Shown here piece by piece: positions 16,884 through 26,631 of a stretch of 64,000 nucleotides of DNA. Each line of letters begins with the position of its first letter. The first letter of the stretch is position 1. The notes beneath the pieces are model-generated. The model saw only the letters and a list, made by a program, of their open reading frames with translations. It had not been told where the DNA came from and did not search any database. A program made the position numbers and the translations under genes. The DNA lies in contig NZ_JBBDYL010000004.1 in assembly GCF_040901545.1 (NCBI RefSeq), positions 124,001 through 188,000 of the forward strand, in the 5' to 3' direction. The DNA comes from Sulfuricaulis sp040901545 (lineage in GTDB: Bacteria; Pseudomonadota; Gammaproteobacteria; Acidiferrobacterales; Sulfurifustaceae).

Positions 16884-18863
16884 TCAGCCTGGACCTTTCT
16901 GCACTTCCAGCCATGCCTGAAACATGAGCACGTTCCAGAGATGGTATTGCCAGTTTCGCCGACCTGACAGATGCTCGGTCCATTTCTCCCTGATGGCACC
17001 TTGATTGAAGAATCCTTCCTGACGTAGCCTTTGCTCGTCGAGCAACGATTCTGCCCATTCTTTTAGTGGATCTCGCAACCATGCATCAATGGGAACACCG
17101 AATCCGGCCTTTGGGCGTTCTACAAGTTCCTTTGGTATATATCGATAAAGCACCTGCCGCAGCAACCATTTCCCCTGGCCGTTACAAATCTTCATGGAAA
17201 GCGGTAGGCGCCACCCGAACTCCAAGAGCCGATGATCCAGGAACGGCATGCGAGTTTCGAGGCTCACCGCCATGGCTGCGCGATCGACTTTGACTAATAT
17301 ATCATCCGGCAAATACGTAACCATGTCCCAGTACATCATGTGCTCAGTGAACTCTGGAAAACTCGGCCACTGACCAGGATCAGTTAGGACTGTTAGAGGT
17401 TCGTTTCCCTTGATGACCAGCGACGATGGGTTTTTCCAATGTGAGACCAGACCGAGATACATCGCTTCGGGTCCGTCCATCGTCAGGATATCCCCCAACT
17501 TATGCAACTTGTCCCCGGGCTGACGAGGCTGGCCGACATTTGCCGTTATAGGGGGAATTCTTTGAAAGAAAGAGTCCCATTTTTCGGGTGTCACAGTGCG
17601 CAGAATATCCGCCGTCACCCGCCGCAAGCCCCTGGGCATCCAGCCGACCGTTTTCCAAATCTTGCGACCCCAAAAGTAGCGGTTGTAACCGGCTAACAAC
17701 TCATCACCGCCGTCACCTGACAGACTCACTGTAACATACCGCCGCGCCAGACTAGAAAGCAGGAAAGTTGGAATTTGTGATGAGTCGGCAAACGGCTCGT
17801 CATACATCTGCGGAAGATCCGGGATCACGGACATTGCCTGATCCGGCGTAACATACAGCTCGGTATGCTCTGTGCCCAAATGGTGGGCCACTGCATTAGC
17901 ATACATTGCCTCATCGTAACCTTCTTCTTCAAAACCAATTGTGAACGTTTTTACAGGTCGGCTGCTTTGCGCCTGCATCAGCGCCACCACCGTGGAGGAA
18001 TCAACCCCGCCGGAGAGAAAGGCACCCAAAGGAACGTCTGCCACCATCTGTTGTTTTACAGAATCTTTGAGCAAAGTCTCCAATTCATTCACTGCCTCTG
18101 TACTGCTCCCACCGTACCGATTACCCATCCCTCGTCCGGCGACATCTCTAACGGACCAGTAGGCGACAGGTCTACACGACTCCTTGGCATCCCTGACAGG
18201 ATCCCTCGACAGGCTCAGGATTGTTCCCGGCAGCAGCTTGCTAACTCCCTCGTAGATGGAGTGTGGCGCCGGTATGTAGTCATGTCGCATGAAAAGCGCC
18301 AGCGCATTGCGGTCTATTTCACCCCGCCACCCTGGATAGGCGCGAAGCGCTTTGAGTTCCGAACCAAATAGAAAGGTTTTGCTCATCCATCCGTAATAGA
18401 GAGGTTTCTCTCCCATTCGATCACGGACCAGGTGAAGTATCCGCTCCTCGCGATCCCACAGGGCAAAAGCAAACATACCCACGAAACGCTTGACTGCCGC
18501 TACTAGTCCCCATTGCGTAATGGCAGCAAGCATCACCTCAGTATCGGAATGACCCCGCCATGCTACCGCACCGCCATTCGTTTCCAGCTCCTGCCGCAGA
18601 TTCGGAAAGTTGTAGATCTCGCCGTTGTACGCAATGACGTAACGGCCACAGGCCGATACCATCGGCTGGTGGCCATGCACAGAAAGATCAACAATGGCCA
18701 AGCGCCTGTGTCCTAGGGCGATGCCTGCATCCGCATCCTGCCACACGCCGGCATCATCCGGCCCGCGATGAACCATCATCCCAACCATCCGGGACGCGAC
18801 AGCGCCTAGGTTTTCAGCCCCAGTCGCAGATCCTGTTGCTACAAAACCAGCAAAACCGCACAT
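16884..18863 (-). CDS. asnB: Glutamine-dependent AsnB-like amidotransferase of EPS cluster 1
   Basis: 659 residues. MCGFAGFV exposes the catalytic Cys2 of an Ntn glutaminase domain, followed by YNGEIYNF. The C-terminal ATP pyrophosphatase domain has the P-loop LSGGVDSSTVVALM and LSGDGGDELLAGYNRYFWG. The family makes asparagine from aspartate and glutamine. Copies inside EPS clusters are thought to amidate a sugar acid or act on another acceptor, which is inference. A second member lies at 55922-57922. The gene lies 9 bp after the preceding glycosyltransferase stop. Confidence 0.88.
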   Translation of the reverse strand: MCGFAGFVATGSATGAENLGAVASRMVGMMVHRGPDDAGVWQDADAGIALGHRRLAIVDLSVHGHQPMVSACGRYVIAYNGEIYNFPNLRQELETNGGAVAWRGHSDTEVMLAAITQWGLVAAVKRFVGMFAFALWDREERILHLVRDRMGEKPLYYGWMSKTFLFGSELKALRAYPGWRGEIDRNALALFMRHDYIPAPHSIYEGVSKLLPGTILSLSRDPVRDAKESCRPVAYWSVRDVAGRGMGNRYGGSSTEAVNELETLLKDSVKQQMVADVPLGAFLSGGVDSSTVVALMQAQSSRPVKTFTIGFEEEGYDEAMYANAVAHHLGTEHTELYVTPDQAMSVIPDLPQMYDEPFADSSQIPTFLLSSLARRYVTVSLSGDGGDELLAGYNRYFWGRKIWKTVGWMPRGLRRVTADILRTVTPEKWDSFFQRIPPITANVGQPRQPGDKLHKLGDILTMDGPEAMYLGLVSHWKNPSSLVIKGNEPLTVLTDPGQWPSFPEFTEHMMYWDMVTYLPDDILVKVDRAAMAVSLETRMPFLDHRLLEFGWRLPLSMKICNGQGKWLLRQVLYRYIPKELVERPKAGFGVPIDAWLRDPLKEWAESLLDEQRLRQEGFFNQGAIREKWTEHLSGRRNWQYHLWNVLMFQAWLEVQKGPG

Positions 18864-18872
18864 AATTGATGT

Positions 18873-20030
18873 TTAAGACATGAAATCGTAACAACGCTGC
18901 CGCTTTGCCAGATCATTGTAAAGCCGTTCGTATTTATGAGTAATAGTAGCCAGAGAAAACAAAGAACCAATTCGATCCCGCGCCGCCGTCCTTATTGCGG
19001 CCCGTTGATCCGCCGGAAGTTCCAACAGTTCTATACAAGCGTTTGCAATGGCTTCCGCATTTCCCGGTTTAACCACTATGCCAGTTCTGCCTACAATTTC
19101 TGCCGAATCACCAACATCGGTAACCACGCAGGGCACGCCGCACGCCATTGCTTCGGCCACGACATTTGGAAATGCCTCATAGGCGGAAGATGTGGAAACA
19201 TAGATATTTAATGCTGCCATAATTTGGGAGATGTCGCCGCGCTCACCAAGAAGGTGAATATGCGTTTGCAAATCTAGATCATTGATCAATTCGTTGAGGG
19301 GCGTGTTGGCTCGATTAATACCGCTTCCAGCGAGCACATAGTGTAAATCCGGTTTGTGTGATCTCAGTAAAGAAGCTGCCCGCAGAAACGTATCGTGATC
19401 CTTCACGATATGGTAGCGCGCCACAAGTCCGATTAACGGAGTATTGTGCGCCACTCCTAACTCGTCCCGCAGTGCCAAACGAGACTCGCTACTTGGGCGA
19501 AATTCGTCAGTATCTATGCCGTTTGGGATATACTCCCAGCGCTTAGGACTGTAACCAATTTGCTCGTGGGTGACTTGTCCTGCTCTTGAGTTGGTGATGA
19601 CGACATTCGGCAGGCGAGAGAGTCTAGCGAGTAGCCGCGATATAGCGTAGGTAATCCAAGGTCTATACGCAGTATTCAGCGCCGTACACCGCACATTCCA
19701 AGCAAGAGTTCGTACACCCGCAAGCCACCCCGCGATGAGGCCGACAAAATCCGCATGGTATAGCCATGTCTGAAGGATGTCGGGGCGCTCTGCACGCAAC
19801 ATCGAGACAAGTCGCCATAGTCCAAGCAGACTCATCGGGCCAGATCGCATACCAAGAGAGACCACCCTAACTCCCTTCTGCTCAAGACGCGCACCGAATA
19901 ACCCATGTCCGGTCAGGGACACAACCTTTACGTCGAATCGTGACCGATCCAGTCCCGAAGCGAGCCTGTATAGCATCGTTTCAGCGCCCCCGGTGTTAAG
20001 GCCTGTTATCAAAAAGCAGATCTTGATCAC
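18873..20030 (-). CDS. GT4-family glycosyltransferase
   Basis: About 385 residues. VIKICFLITGLNTGGAETML opens the acceptor domain, PLIGLVARYHIVKDHDTFLR opens the donor domain and SSAYEAFPNVVAEAMACGVP is the EX7E signature. The GTG at 20030 is chosen because it overlaps the stop of the upstream glycosyltransferase gene by 4 bp (GTGA), pointing to translational coupling. The longer frame to 20114 would run through that gene. The substrate is not predictable. Confidence 0.88.
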   Translation of the reverse strand: MIKICFLITGLNTGGAETMLYRLASGLDRSRFDVKVVSLTGHGLFGARLEQKGVRVVSLGMRSGPMSLLGLWRLVSMLRAERPDILQTWLYHADFVGLIAGWLAGVRTLAWNVRCTALNTAYRPWITYAISRLLARLSRLPNVVITNSRAGQVTHEQIGYSPKRWEYIPNGIDTDEFRPSSESRLALRDELGVAHNTPLIGLVARYHIVKDHDTFLRAASLLRSHKPDLHYVLAGSGINRANTPLNELINDLDLQTHIHLLGERGDISQIMAALNIYVSTSSAYEAFPNVVAEAMACGVPCVVTDVGDSAEIVGRTGIVVKPGNAEAIANACIELLELPADQRAAIRTAARDRIGSLFSLATITHKYERLYNDLAKRQRCYDFMS

Positions 20031-21049
20031 CGCCCGCGACCTGCGGCCACGAGCAGCGTGTTCGCCAACTTCGGTGCAAGTACCTGGATGGAGAAGTGCT
20101 CCACTGCCACGCACCTTGCGCTTTGTCCCATCTCACGTCTAATGGACTCGCTCTCCAGTAACAAAACCAGCGAATCTACCCATTCGCGCTCGCCGACGGC
20201 ACCCAATCCGACCTTATCGATATCCAGAATTTCTTTGTTCATACCGACCGGCGATACCACAACCGGAATGCCGCAAGCCATGTAAAGTAGCATCTTGTAG
20301 CTACACTTGCCGCGGGCCCACATCGAATCATCTATGGGCATTATTCCAACAGCCATCTCCTGTATACCCTTGATCTCTATCTCCGGAGCCCAGCGGAGAA
20401 ATTCGGCTCGCCCTAAGGGTATCTGCTCAAAAACCGGTGCCTTATCCGCAATGATACGCAGTCGAACATGAGGCACCCGATCTAGAACCTCACGCAAGGC
20501 TGATTCGATCATATATAGATATTTGAAGTTACTGCTCGTTCCGATCCAACCGATCAGCAACTCCTTCTGTACACTCAACGCAGGGCGAAACCGATCTGTG
20601 TCCACCGCAGTAGGTATGATCGTAATCTTCTTGTTCCACTGCCCGAACTGGTCAGCCAGAAACGAGTTACCACATATCACGGCATCACAGATAGTGGCTA
20701 ACTGTTTCGTATAACCACCGCGCCGGTGCAGCCAAATCGCATCGTCTACATCCAGCACCCTGGGCTGATGAGTTAAAGACTCTAGCGTTACGAAGGTAGA
20801 AAGCATTTCTCGTTGTAGCAATGTCACATCGTACGCATACGATCTCAGGACATCTGGTACGCGGGCCATCACCGACAGCATGCCCCAGAGCGGACGCACC
20901 ATGCGCAGGGGTGGTGGATACACACCCATTGGGGAGCATGCTTCCTTTATCTCCACTCCTAGTGGGCGAACGGCATTGACGTATTGCCGGACCCTGAAGC
21001 GAGCACCCGGGACATTCTTTCCACCGGTTAACGCGATGCATTTAAGCAT
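20027..21049 (-). CDS. GT-B glycosyltransferase
   Basis: About 340 residues. MLKCIALTGGKNVPGARFRV, then VTLLQREM and PRVLDVDDAIWLH, and a donor domain with LLIGWIGTSSNFKYLY and KMLLYMACGIPVVVSPVG match single-domain EPS glycosyltransferases. The ATG at 21049 overlaps the end of the polymerase gene by 8 bp and has a purine-rich site upstream; GTG 21067 is an alternative. It is coupled to the next gene by a GTGA overlap. The sugar is unknown. Confidence 0.8.
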   Translation of the reverse strand: MLKCIALTGGKNVPGARFRVRQYVNAVRPLGVEIKEACSPMGVYPPPLRMVRPLWGMLSVMARVPDVLRSYAYDVTLLQREMLSTFVTLESLTHQPRVLDVDDAIWLHRRGGYTKQLATICDAVICGNSFLADQFGQWNKKITIIPTAVDTDRFRPALSVQKELLIGWIGTSSNFKYLYMIESALREVLDRVPHVRLRIIADKAPVFEQIPLGRAEFLRWAPEIEIKGIQEMAVGIMPIDDSMWARGKCSYKMLLYMACGIPVVVSPVGMNKEILDIDKVGLGAVGEREWVDSLVLLLESESIRREMGQSARCVAVEHFSIQVLAPKLANTLLVAAGRGR

Positions 21050-22322
21050 TAATTGGCCTGCCTGCACTTGACCTGACCGGCGCCGTCCTGGCTACAACCA
21101 GATACAAAAAGGAAAAGAAGATAATCGTCTTTAGAATGAAATTGAGCGCGAGAAGAAAATGCTCAGCGTGAAAGCTGAGTACAATACCTGCTGCGGCGAT
21201 GGCGTACAGCATTACGGCGACAGGCAGCCCGCGCCGCGCCAATCTGAAGACCCAGGTTAGGATGCCCCCCAAAACAGCTAGGCAGAGAACAGTCCCAAAC
21301 CAGCCGAAATCGAGAAAATAAGTGTAGTAGATCGTGTAGACATTGGTGTCCATCGTGGCCGAGATGTCTGTAAACTCGGCATGCAGCGAGGGAACAGGAA
21401 AGCTTGCGCCAACACTGTTTGCGGTCTCGAGAAAGAATCGGTTAACACTCTGCACGGCCTCGATACTGCCGGGGTCGAGCATGATCCGGTCAAAGGCAAC
21501 CAACCCACCCAGCCAATAGTTCTGTATGACAGGCAGCAGAAAACGCGCGGACTCGACGAGCCCTCCCGTATCCATATACGCGTAGTTGACCAAGAGAAGC
21601 CCGACAGAAAAGAAAGCGAGCACCGATGTCCCACCGACAATAAGCTGCTTGGGATTGATCCGGCCGGTCTTTACCCAGGAGATGAACAGTAGCATCACAA
21701 CCAGGACAACGGCATTTCCCTTCGTTCCCTCGGCCACACCGTAGATCAGGGCGATGCCAATCGCGAGATAGGCCCGCCACCGTCGCGCGCCCGTACCGTT
21801 ATTCTCATAATGCATCGCCATGGCAAGGAGTAGTGAAACGATACTCAGATTACGTACCACACTGAACGTTCTTACCTGTCCACTCGCCTCAACCACCGCC
21901 TGACGCATAGTAGCAAAGTAATAAGCCGGATTACCCATATCTAATTCACCAGCAGCCTCTTTCAAATACATTGGTAATCCGAGCAAGGCGACCGCCAAAA
22001 CGATATCCAGAACGAAATAGAAGAATGGACGTCTGATGCCCAAGTTTGCCAGCGACCTCTTAGCAACTATCGGGATGCACACGTCGGTAAAGATGGCACC
22101 CAGCGTAAACGCCACCGCCCCAAGGAGATACAGAAACAACGTCTGGTCTGACACCGGATACAGGGTATCACCCGAAAACATCAACCCGGCCACACTTGCG
22201 CACCATACCGCCGCATACAATGCCGCAGGCGCAAGTAGTGACCGGTTCCAGTAATAATTCAGCGCCAGCAGCATCGCGAGCGCAAGGACTACGACATAGA
22301 TCAAACTACCTCCTCCTCGCAT
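21042..22322 (-). CDS. wzy: Wzy-like oligosaccharide repeat-unit polymerase
   Basis: 426 residues with about 11-12 hydrophobic helices and one large periplasmic loop near residues 255-330 (LLVNYAYMDTGGLVESARFL through MDTNVYTIYYTYFLDFGWFG). This matches the O-antigen polymerase family rather than WaaL ligases. It would join lipid-linked repeat units at the periplasmic face. Primary sequence in this family is poorly conserved, so the call rests on topology, the Y-rich loop and position between the flippase and glycosyltransferase genes. Translation of the next gene overlaps its 3' end. Confidence 0.75.
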   Translation of the reverse strand: MRGGGSLIYVVVLALAMLLALNYYWNRSLLAPAALYAAVWCASVAGLMFSGDTLYPVSDQTLFLYLLGAVAFTLGAIFTDVCIPIVAKRSLANLGIRRPFFYFVLDIVLAVALLGLPMYLKEAAGELDMGNPAYYFATMRQAVVEASGQVRTFSVVRNLSIVSLLLAMAMHYENNGTGARRWRAYLAIGIALIYGVAEGTKGNAVVLVVMLLFISWVKTGRINPKQLIVGGTSVLAFFSVGLLLVNYAYMDTGGLVESARFLLPVIQNYWLGGLVAFDRIMLDPGSIEAVQSVNRFFLETANSVGASFPVPSLHAEFTDISATMDTNVYTIYYTYFLDFGWFGTVLCLAVLGGILTWVFRLARRGLPVAVMLYAIAAAGIVLSFHAEHFLLALNFILKTIIFFSFLYLVVARTAPVRSSAGRPINA

Positions 22323-22342
22323 GGCTTATGCGTCATCTGTTG

Positions 22343-23257
22343 CTAAACACCGGTTAGCCGTCGCTGATCGAGCTTGTAGGCGAGATAGCCCAGCGGCAGC
22401 AACATTAGAATGAGGGAAGTACGACTCGCACCAGCCGCCAAGGCTCTTCCGCCTAGTCCCGCATGAAACGAGAAACGAATGTAGTTGATCAGTGCCTTGA
22501 TCTTCCATGCAGTGGGTACCGGTAATGAGGAGTACTCAGCATAATACAACCTTGCACCTTTAGGATTTCTTGCTCGTATTGCTACAGAGGAGGCACTAAG
22601 ACCATCAGTATGCCATTTTTTGCGCACCAACATTTCGTTGACAAACCGCGTTTTATACCTCTGCGACAAACGATTCCATACAATGCCTTCCGATATAAAA
22701 CGTTCACCCTCGATCTCGGGGAACGGGCATTGCCTCAACAGTGCGGTCTGATTTACGCCACATCGCTCTGCGAGCGAGCGATATTTTATCTGTATATCGA
22801 GTCGCGCTATATCCAATACATCCGCAGGAAAATACTTTCCCAGGATACTGCCGTCTTCATTCATACAAAGCGCAGTGACAGTTGAATACTCTTGTTTCTG
22901 TTCCTCGGGAATTGATGCCCAATGATAGTTGAATCGTTCCAGCGTCTTCGGCACGCAACTGTCGTCCGAATCAATGATGAAAAACAGCTTTCCACGGGCT
23001 TCTCGCACGCCGCAGTTGAAGGCCACATGCTTTCCCCGATTTTCCTGATAGATATAGCGGATAGGAAATCCTGCCTCCGTCTGCCAGGCGCTCACAAGAT
23101 CGGAAGTATCGTCGGTCGAGCCATCATCAACAACGAGCCATTCAAAATCTCGAAGCGTCTGCGCCTGCAGACTCCGATATACGTACGGCAAGGTGTAGCC
23201 TCTATTGAAGGTTGGCGTGAATACCGTGAAGGTGTAGTGGGATTCTTCTTCACGCAT
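22343..23257 (-). CDS. GT2-family glycosyltransferase
   Basis: About 304 residues. FTVFTPTFNRGYTLPYVYRS, WLVVDDGSTDDTSDLV and FFIIDSDDSC (the DXD metal/nucleotide site) define a GT-A fold family 2 transferase. A C-terminal hydrophobic stretch (SLILMLLPLGYLAYKL) may anchor it at the membrane. The ATG at 23257 overlaps the flippase 3' end by 8 bp. It is probably one of the repeat-unit enzymes of cluster 1. Confidence 0.88.
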   Translation of the reverse strand: MREEESHYTFTVFTPTFNRGYTLPYVYRSLQAQTLRDFEWLVVDDGSTDDTSDLVSAWQTEAGFPIRYIYQENRGKHVAFNCGVREARGKLFFIIDSDDSCVPKTLERFNYHWASIPEEQKQEYSTVTALCMNEDGSILGKYFPADVLDIARLDIQIKYRSLAERCGVNQTALLRQCPFPEIEGERFISEGIVWNRLSQRYKTRFVNEMLVRKKWHTDGLSASSVAIRARNPKGARLYYAEYSSLPVPTAWKIKALINYIRFSFHAGLGGRALAAGASRTSLILMLLPLGYLAYKLDQRRLTGV

Positions 23258-24686
23258 ATTTCCACTTTCTTTCCACAAAGGCGCCGACCTTCTTCCGAAA
23301 TCCTCCGGCGTTCAGCAACCAAAGGAAAAAGATGTACACGGTTGCACCACAGATAACTTGCATGACCAAAGCTATTGGACCCCGGAACGAAATGATGGGC
23401 CAGAGACTCAGCGCCATCACGGCTGACGCCAGCAGGAGCTTGTAGGTGTCCCTCGGAGGCATTGGCACGACAAAAACTTTCCTTACCAGTAACATGCTTG
23501 CGCCTAGTCCTACGGCAAACGCGGCTATTGTCGCGTAAGCGGCGCCAACAAGCCCAAACAATGGAATCCACCACAGGTTTAACAGAATATTTGCCAGTGC
23601 CGCACCCATCACACTCCACAGCAGTCTGTGAGTGGCGCGCGCCAACTGAAACCCCAGATCGACATAAAACGATTTGATTCCAGAAAGTAATACTGCAACC
23701 GCAATCAACGGAATAACCAGAGACGCGTCCTTGCTAAAGGCTTTCCCGAGAATGACATTGCCAATATTGTCGGACAACATGCACAAACCGGTAACAGCCG
23801 GAACCGCGATGCCGAGCAACAGAAACGCGCTCTTTCTCAGCCGCTCCCGAGCTGCATCTGCACCGCCGTCTTCCATCGCCCGGACAATCAAAGGGGACGC
23901 CGCCAGGTTTACGACCGACATTAATAACCCGACGGACTGCTGAGCCAGATCGTAACCGGCTGCGTACACACCGGCCGCGCCAACGCTCATAAGATATCCC
24001 AAGAGAAACCGGTCCGAACTGCTCACCAGGAAGTTAAGAAAGAACAGTATCGTGAGCGGAAAGCCATAACTGCCCAGGTTCAGGAGCACTCTGCGGTCCA
24101 CTCGCCTCAGGCGCACGCCAATCCACTCGCCCCATCCAAAACTCACTGATGCCAAAAACAAACCTGCCAACAACCCCAGCAAGGCGCCAGTCGTCCCATA
24201 ACCAAGAGCGATCAGAATCGTTCCCAAACCGAGGGCTATACCCGCCTTAAGTGCGGAGATCGCCCCGTAACGAAGCGGGGCGAATTTGCTTCTAGCCACG
24301 GCAAGGTTCAGCTCAAACCATGCCTGCACCCAAAGCATGACAACTCCCAGTCCAATCAGCCAGCGCAGAGTTTGGTCCTGCCGAAAATACAGGACAAGGA
24401 CGCCGCCAAGTATTGCCGTAAGCCCCACCAACCAGAGGAAGACATGAGCAACTGCCTCAAACAGTTCCTGGTTGCTACCGCTATGTGCGGGAAGAAAGCG
24501 TTCCACACCCAAAATGAGCCACGAGAAAAACACAGCGTTCAACAAGCTTACAGCAGCGATGACTATTGCGTACTGCCCATATTCGTCTGTGCCCAGCAAC
24601 CGGGTATAGAGCGCTATCGCCAGTAAATTGATAACTGCTGGGAATCCACGTGCCAGAAGATAAAGTGCACTATGTCGAAACAACAT
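23250..24686 (-). CDS. wzx: Wzx-like lipid-linked oligosaccharide flippase
   Basis: 478 residues made almost entirely of 12-14 membrane helices, with the MOP/PST pattern: LLARGFPAVINLLAIALYTR at the N-terminus, FFLNFLVSSSDRFLLGYLMS and a conserved GVYAAGYDLAQQ. It should move undecaprenyl-linked repeat units across the inner membrane for the Wzy polymerase. The short AT-rich gap to the Wzz-like gene (32 bp) suggests one operon. Confidence 0.87.
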   Translation of the reverse strand: MLFRHSALYLLARGFPAVINLLAIALYTRLLGTDEYGQYAIVIAAVSLLNAVFFSWLILGVERFLPAHSGSNQELFEAVAHVFLWLVGLTAILGGVLVLYFRQDQTLRWLIGLGVVMLWVQAWFELNLAVARSKFAPLRYGAISALKAGIALGLGTILIALGYGTTGALLGLLAGLFLASVSFGWGEWIGVRLRRVDRRVLLNLGSYGFPLTILFFLNFLVSSSDRFLLGYLMSVGAAGVYAAGYDLAQQSVGLLMSVVNLAASPLIVRAMEDGGADAARERLRKSAFLLLGIAVPAVTGLCMLSDNIGNVILGKAFSKDASLVIPLIAVAVLLSGIKSFYVDLGFQLARATHRLLWSVMGAALANILLNLWWIPLFGLVGAAYATIAAFAVGLGASMLLVRKVFVVPMPPRDTYKLLLASAVMALSLWPIISFRGPIALVMQVICGATVYIFFLWLLNAGGFRKKVGAFVERKWKYA

Positions 24687-24718
24687 CGGAATTGATCAAT
24701 TTTTAGATCTGTAATGGC

Positions 24719-25663
24719 CTACCGCAGCGGAGGATCCGTTTGCACCCCGCGCCTGCCTTTAGCGTTACGAATAAGCACAACAGACACCGCAAACATCAAA
24801 CCAATCAGGAAGCCCATCACGATCATTAGTATCCGTTTTGGTCTAATTTTTCTCTCAGGAATAACTGCCGCATCGATTACTTTAAATGCATATTCTTCAC
24901 GTGTGCTAGCGACCATCTTCTTCTTCGTCTGTGTCTCGATGAGGCGATAAATAGCTTGCTGAACTTCCACCGAAGTTGTCGTTGGCAACTGTTTTCCCAA
25001 ATAAGCAATACTCTTCTCGGCATCCTCAATCGCTTCCGTCCGAAGCCGGGTGTTCACGTGCCTGGTGAAATCGTTAGCCCACTTCGCGGCGAGAGCCGGG
25101 TCTGTCCATTCGACGATCAGTGTCACCAACCCCGTTCGCTTGTCCAGATTGACCCGGCGGATATCCTTGTCCCAGAGTTCGAACGCCTTCCACTCGGTTG
25201 GCGCGTCAGCGCTGTCTTTCCACTGTTTCTTCGCGTCATCCCACTTGCTCGCGAACAGGACGGGCATCAGGTTTGCTTCCTTTATATAGGCCACCGACAA
25301 CACCCGGGACTTGAAGGCAGCAATGTACTCGGCAGTCTTGTCCTTGCTGGGACCCACGTTGATGCCGGCCAGTGCCGCCAGGTCCCCGTATTGGCTGGCT
25401 ATAGCGCTGAGGCCCTCGCTTTTGTCTTGCGTCACCGGCGCCAACAGCACTTCCGCCCGGTAGACCGGGGGCAACAGGAAGGCGATCAGCAGCGCAGTGA
25501 GGGTGCTGGCGGCGGTGATAATGCCGATCAGCTTGCGGTGCTTGACGAGCACTCGCCAGTATTCGCTCCAGTTGATCGGCTCTTCCGGCGGGTAGACCAC
25601 GTAGGGAGGTGGATAGCCGGGATACGGCGGCGGAGTCTGGGATGGCGGTTGCTGCTTGGTCAC
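24719..25663 (-). CDS. wzz: Wzz-like chain-length determinant
   Basis: 314 residues. A Pro/Tyr-rich cytoplasmic N-terminus is followed by INWSEYWRVLVKHRKLIG and the first membrane helix. A long periplasmic region with coiled-coil propensity comes next, then PERKIRPKRILMIVMGFLIG and the second helix. This two-helix layout with a Pro-rich second segment is diagnostic of polysaccharide co-polymerases. It sets polymer length together with Wzy. The start is GTG. It is the first gene of the cluster 1 operon, so its promoter should lie in the decayed TA region upstream. Confidence 0.88.
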   Translation of the reverse strand: MTKQQPPSQTPPPYPGYPPPYVVYPPEEPINWSEYWRVLVKHRKLIGIITAASTLTALLIAFLLPPVYRAEVLLAPVTQDKSEGLSAIASQYGDLAALAGINVGPSKDKTAEYIAAFKSRVLSVAYIKEANLMPVLFASKWDDAKKQWKDSADAPTEWKAFELWDKDIRRVNLDKRTGLVTLIVEWTDPALAAKWANDFTRHVNTRLRTEAIEDAEKSIAYLGKQLPTTTSVEVQQAIYRLIETQTKKKMVASTREEYAFKVIDAAVIPERKIRPKRILMIVMGFLIGLMFAVSVVLIRNAKGRRGVQTDPPLR

Positions 25664-25666
25664 TGT

Positions 25667-25855
25667 TTAGGAGTCCACCATTGGAATTTCGAGATTCTTA
25701 CAGATCTCGCGCACGAGAAACTCGTTGATTTCGCGTTAGCGCGGCACACTCGACGCCTTTTTTGCATCGCCGCGTTGAAGCAGACCGAACGTTTCGCGAC
25801 TTCGCGTAGCAAGCGACAACCGTGAGTTTCGAAGTGTCGAACGAGATCGCATCAT
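25667..25855 (-). pseudogene. Decayed HicA-like toxin remnant
   Basis: The 3' half reads KKASSVPR, then a TAA (25736-25738), then REINEFLVREICKNLEIP. HicA/YcfA-type proteins have VPRHREIN..LA..IC..L.IP here, so a stop replaces His and the upstream half is barely recognisable (LRNSRLSLATRSR). It cannot make a working toxin. It lies right before the wzz start, so it now probably acts only as leader or promoter DNA. Confidence 0.5.
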
Positions 25856-25947
25856 TTCACGCGACGAGTCGAAACGGTTCGCCGATCACCTCGACACCAC
25901 AAAGTTCTTCCTCGGAACGCGCAGGTCCAGGAAGTGGGTGCGAACGC

Positions 25948-26157
25948 TCAGGCGGCCTCCTCGACCGGTCCGTGATGGAGAATCATCAGCTTGTCTTCCG
26001 GCACGGCAAGAGACGCATACGTCCGCCCCTCCAAATCGGCAAACTCCACCTCGAATACGTCGGGACCAAGCGTCTCGACAATCGTTCCTACTTGACCGCA
26101 TTGGAGATGCCTTTCTGGCATGTCCTTTGTCAATGCCACCACATCCAAGAGCTTCAT
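25948..26157 (-). CDS. DUF4926 small protein
   Basis: 69 residues: MKLLDVVALTKDMPERHLQC, GQVGTIVETL and VFEVEFADLEGRTYASLAV match the DUF4926 family, which folds as a small beta barrel of SH3 type. It starts 10 bp after the DUF6883 stop, so the two form one unit. Such pairs are found in TA-rich DNA, and an antitoxin-like role is often guessed but not proven. Confidence 0.75.
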   Translation of the reverse strand: MKLLDVVALTKDMPERHLQCGQVGTIVETLGPDVFEVEFADLEGRTYASLAVPEDKLMILHHGPVEEAA

Positions 26158-26167
26158 GACTAGATCC

Positions 26168-26500
26168 TCACAAAACGAAACAGCTCGTCACGCGCGGGAA
26201 GTCTTCGCCGCGCCGGATTATCCAGGCGGAGCGAATCCGCGCTTCCTGATGGCCACGACGCATGGCAAAATCCACCACGAATCGCTGACCATGCTCGTCG
26301 CTTTGCCCCGGGATCGCATTGCCCGAACGGGCGGCGCCAAGCAAGGCCTCCTTAAGGTCTTCCGCCTCCGCGGCGGTCAACCCGAGCGCGGCAAGAAATA
26401 GCCGCGCTTTGTGCCTTCCCTCCGGGTGTTCTTTGTTCAAACAGTAGTTCCGCAGCTTGGAAAGATCAACTACCGCGTGCTCGCCGTTTGGAAGTCTCAC
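26168..26500 (-). CDS. DUF6883-family protein
   Basis: 110 residues. LPNGEHAVVDLSKLRNYCLN, HPEGRHKARLFLAALGLTAA and a C-terminal GHQEARIRSAWIIRRGEDFP fit DUF6883 (LPNAE...D..KI..YLL...HP.G..KA). The function is unknown. It pairs with the DUF4926 gene, which suggests a two-gene module; a toxin role is only inference. The GTG start at 26500 overlaps the stop of the DUF5615-like remnant (GTGA). Confidence 0.65.
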   Translation of the reverse strand: MRLPNGEHAVVDLSKLRNYCLNKEHPEGRHKARLFLAALGLTAAEAEDLKEALLGAARSGNAIPGQSDEHGQRFVVDFAMRRGHQEARIRSAWIIRRGEDFPRVTSCFVL

Positions 26501-26631
26501 TGTCTATGCGAACCAAATCGCCAGATCATCGGCCCACGCGTCCGTGTACCGTCTACACATCTGGAGAGTTTTCTGGCCGGTGACCGTGTGATGTCCACAT
26601 CGGCATCAACGAGAAATCGTAGCGGCGGCAT
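26497..26631 (-). pseudogene. N-terminal remnant of a DUF5615 (PIN-like) toxin
   Basis: The ATG follows the DUF433 stop directly (TGAATG), where a DUF5615 toxin normally starts. It reads MPPLRFLVDADVD, resembling the family start (RFLVD...), and then leaves the family pattern. Only 44 codons remain before a TGA that overlaps the DUF6883 start. Most of the nuclease domain is gone, so it should be inactive. Confidence 0.45.
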
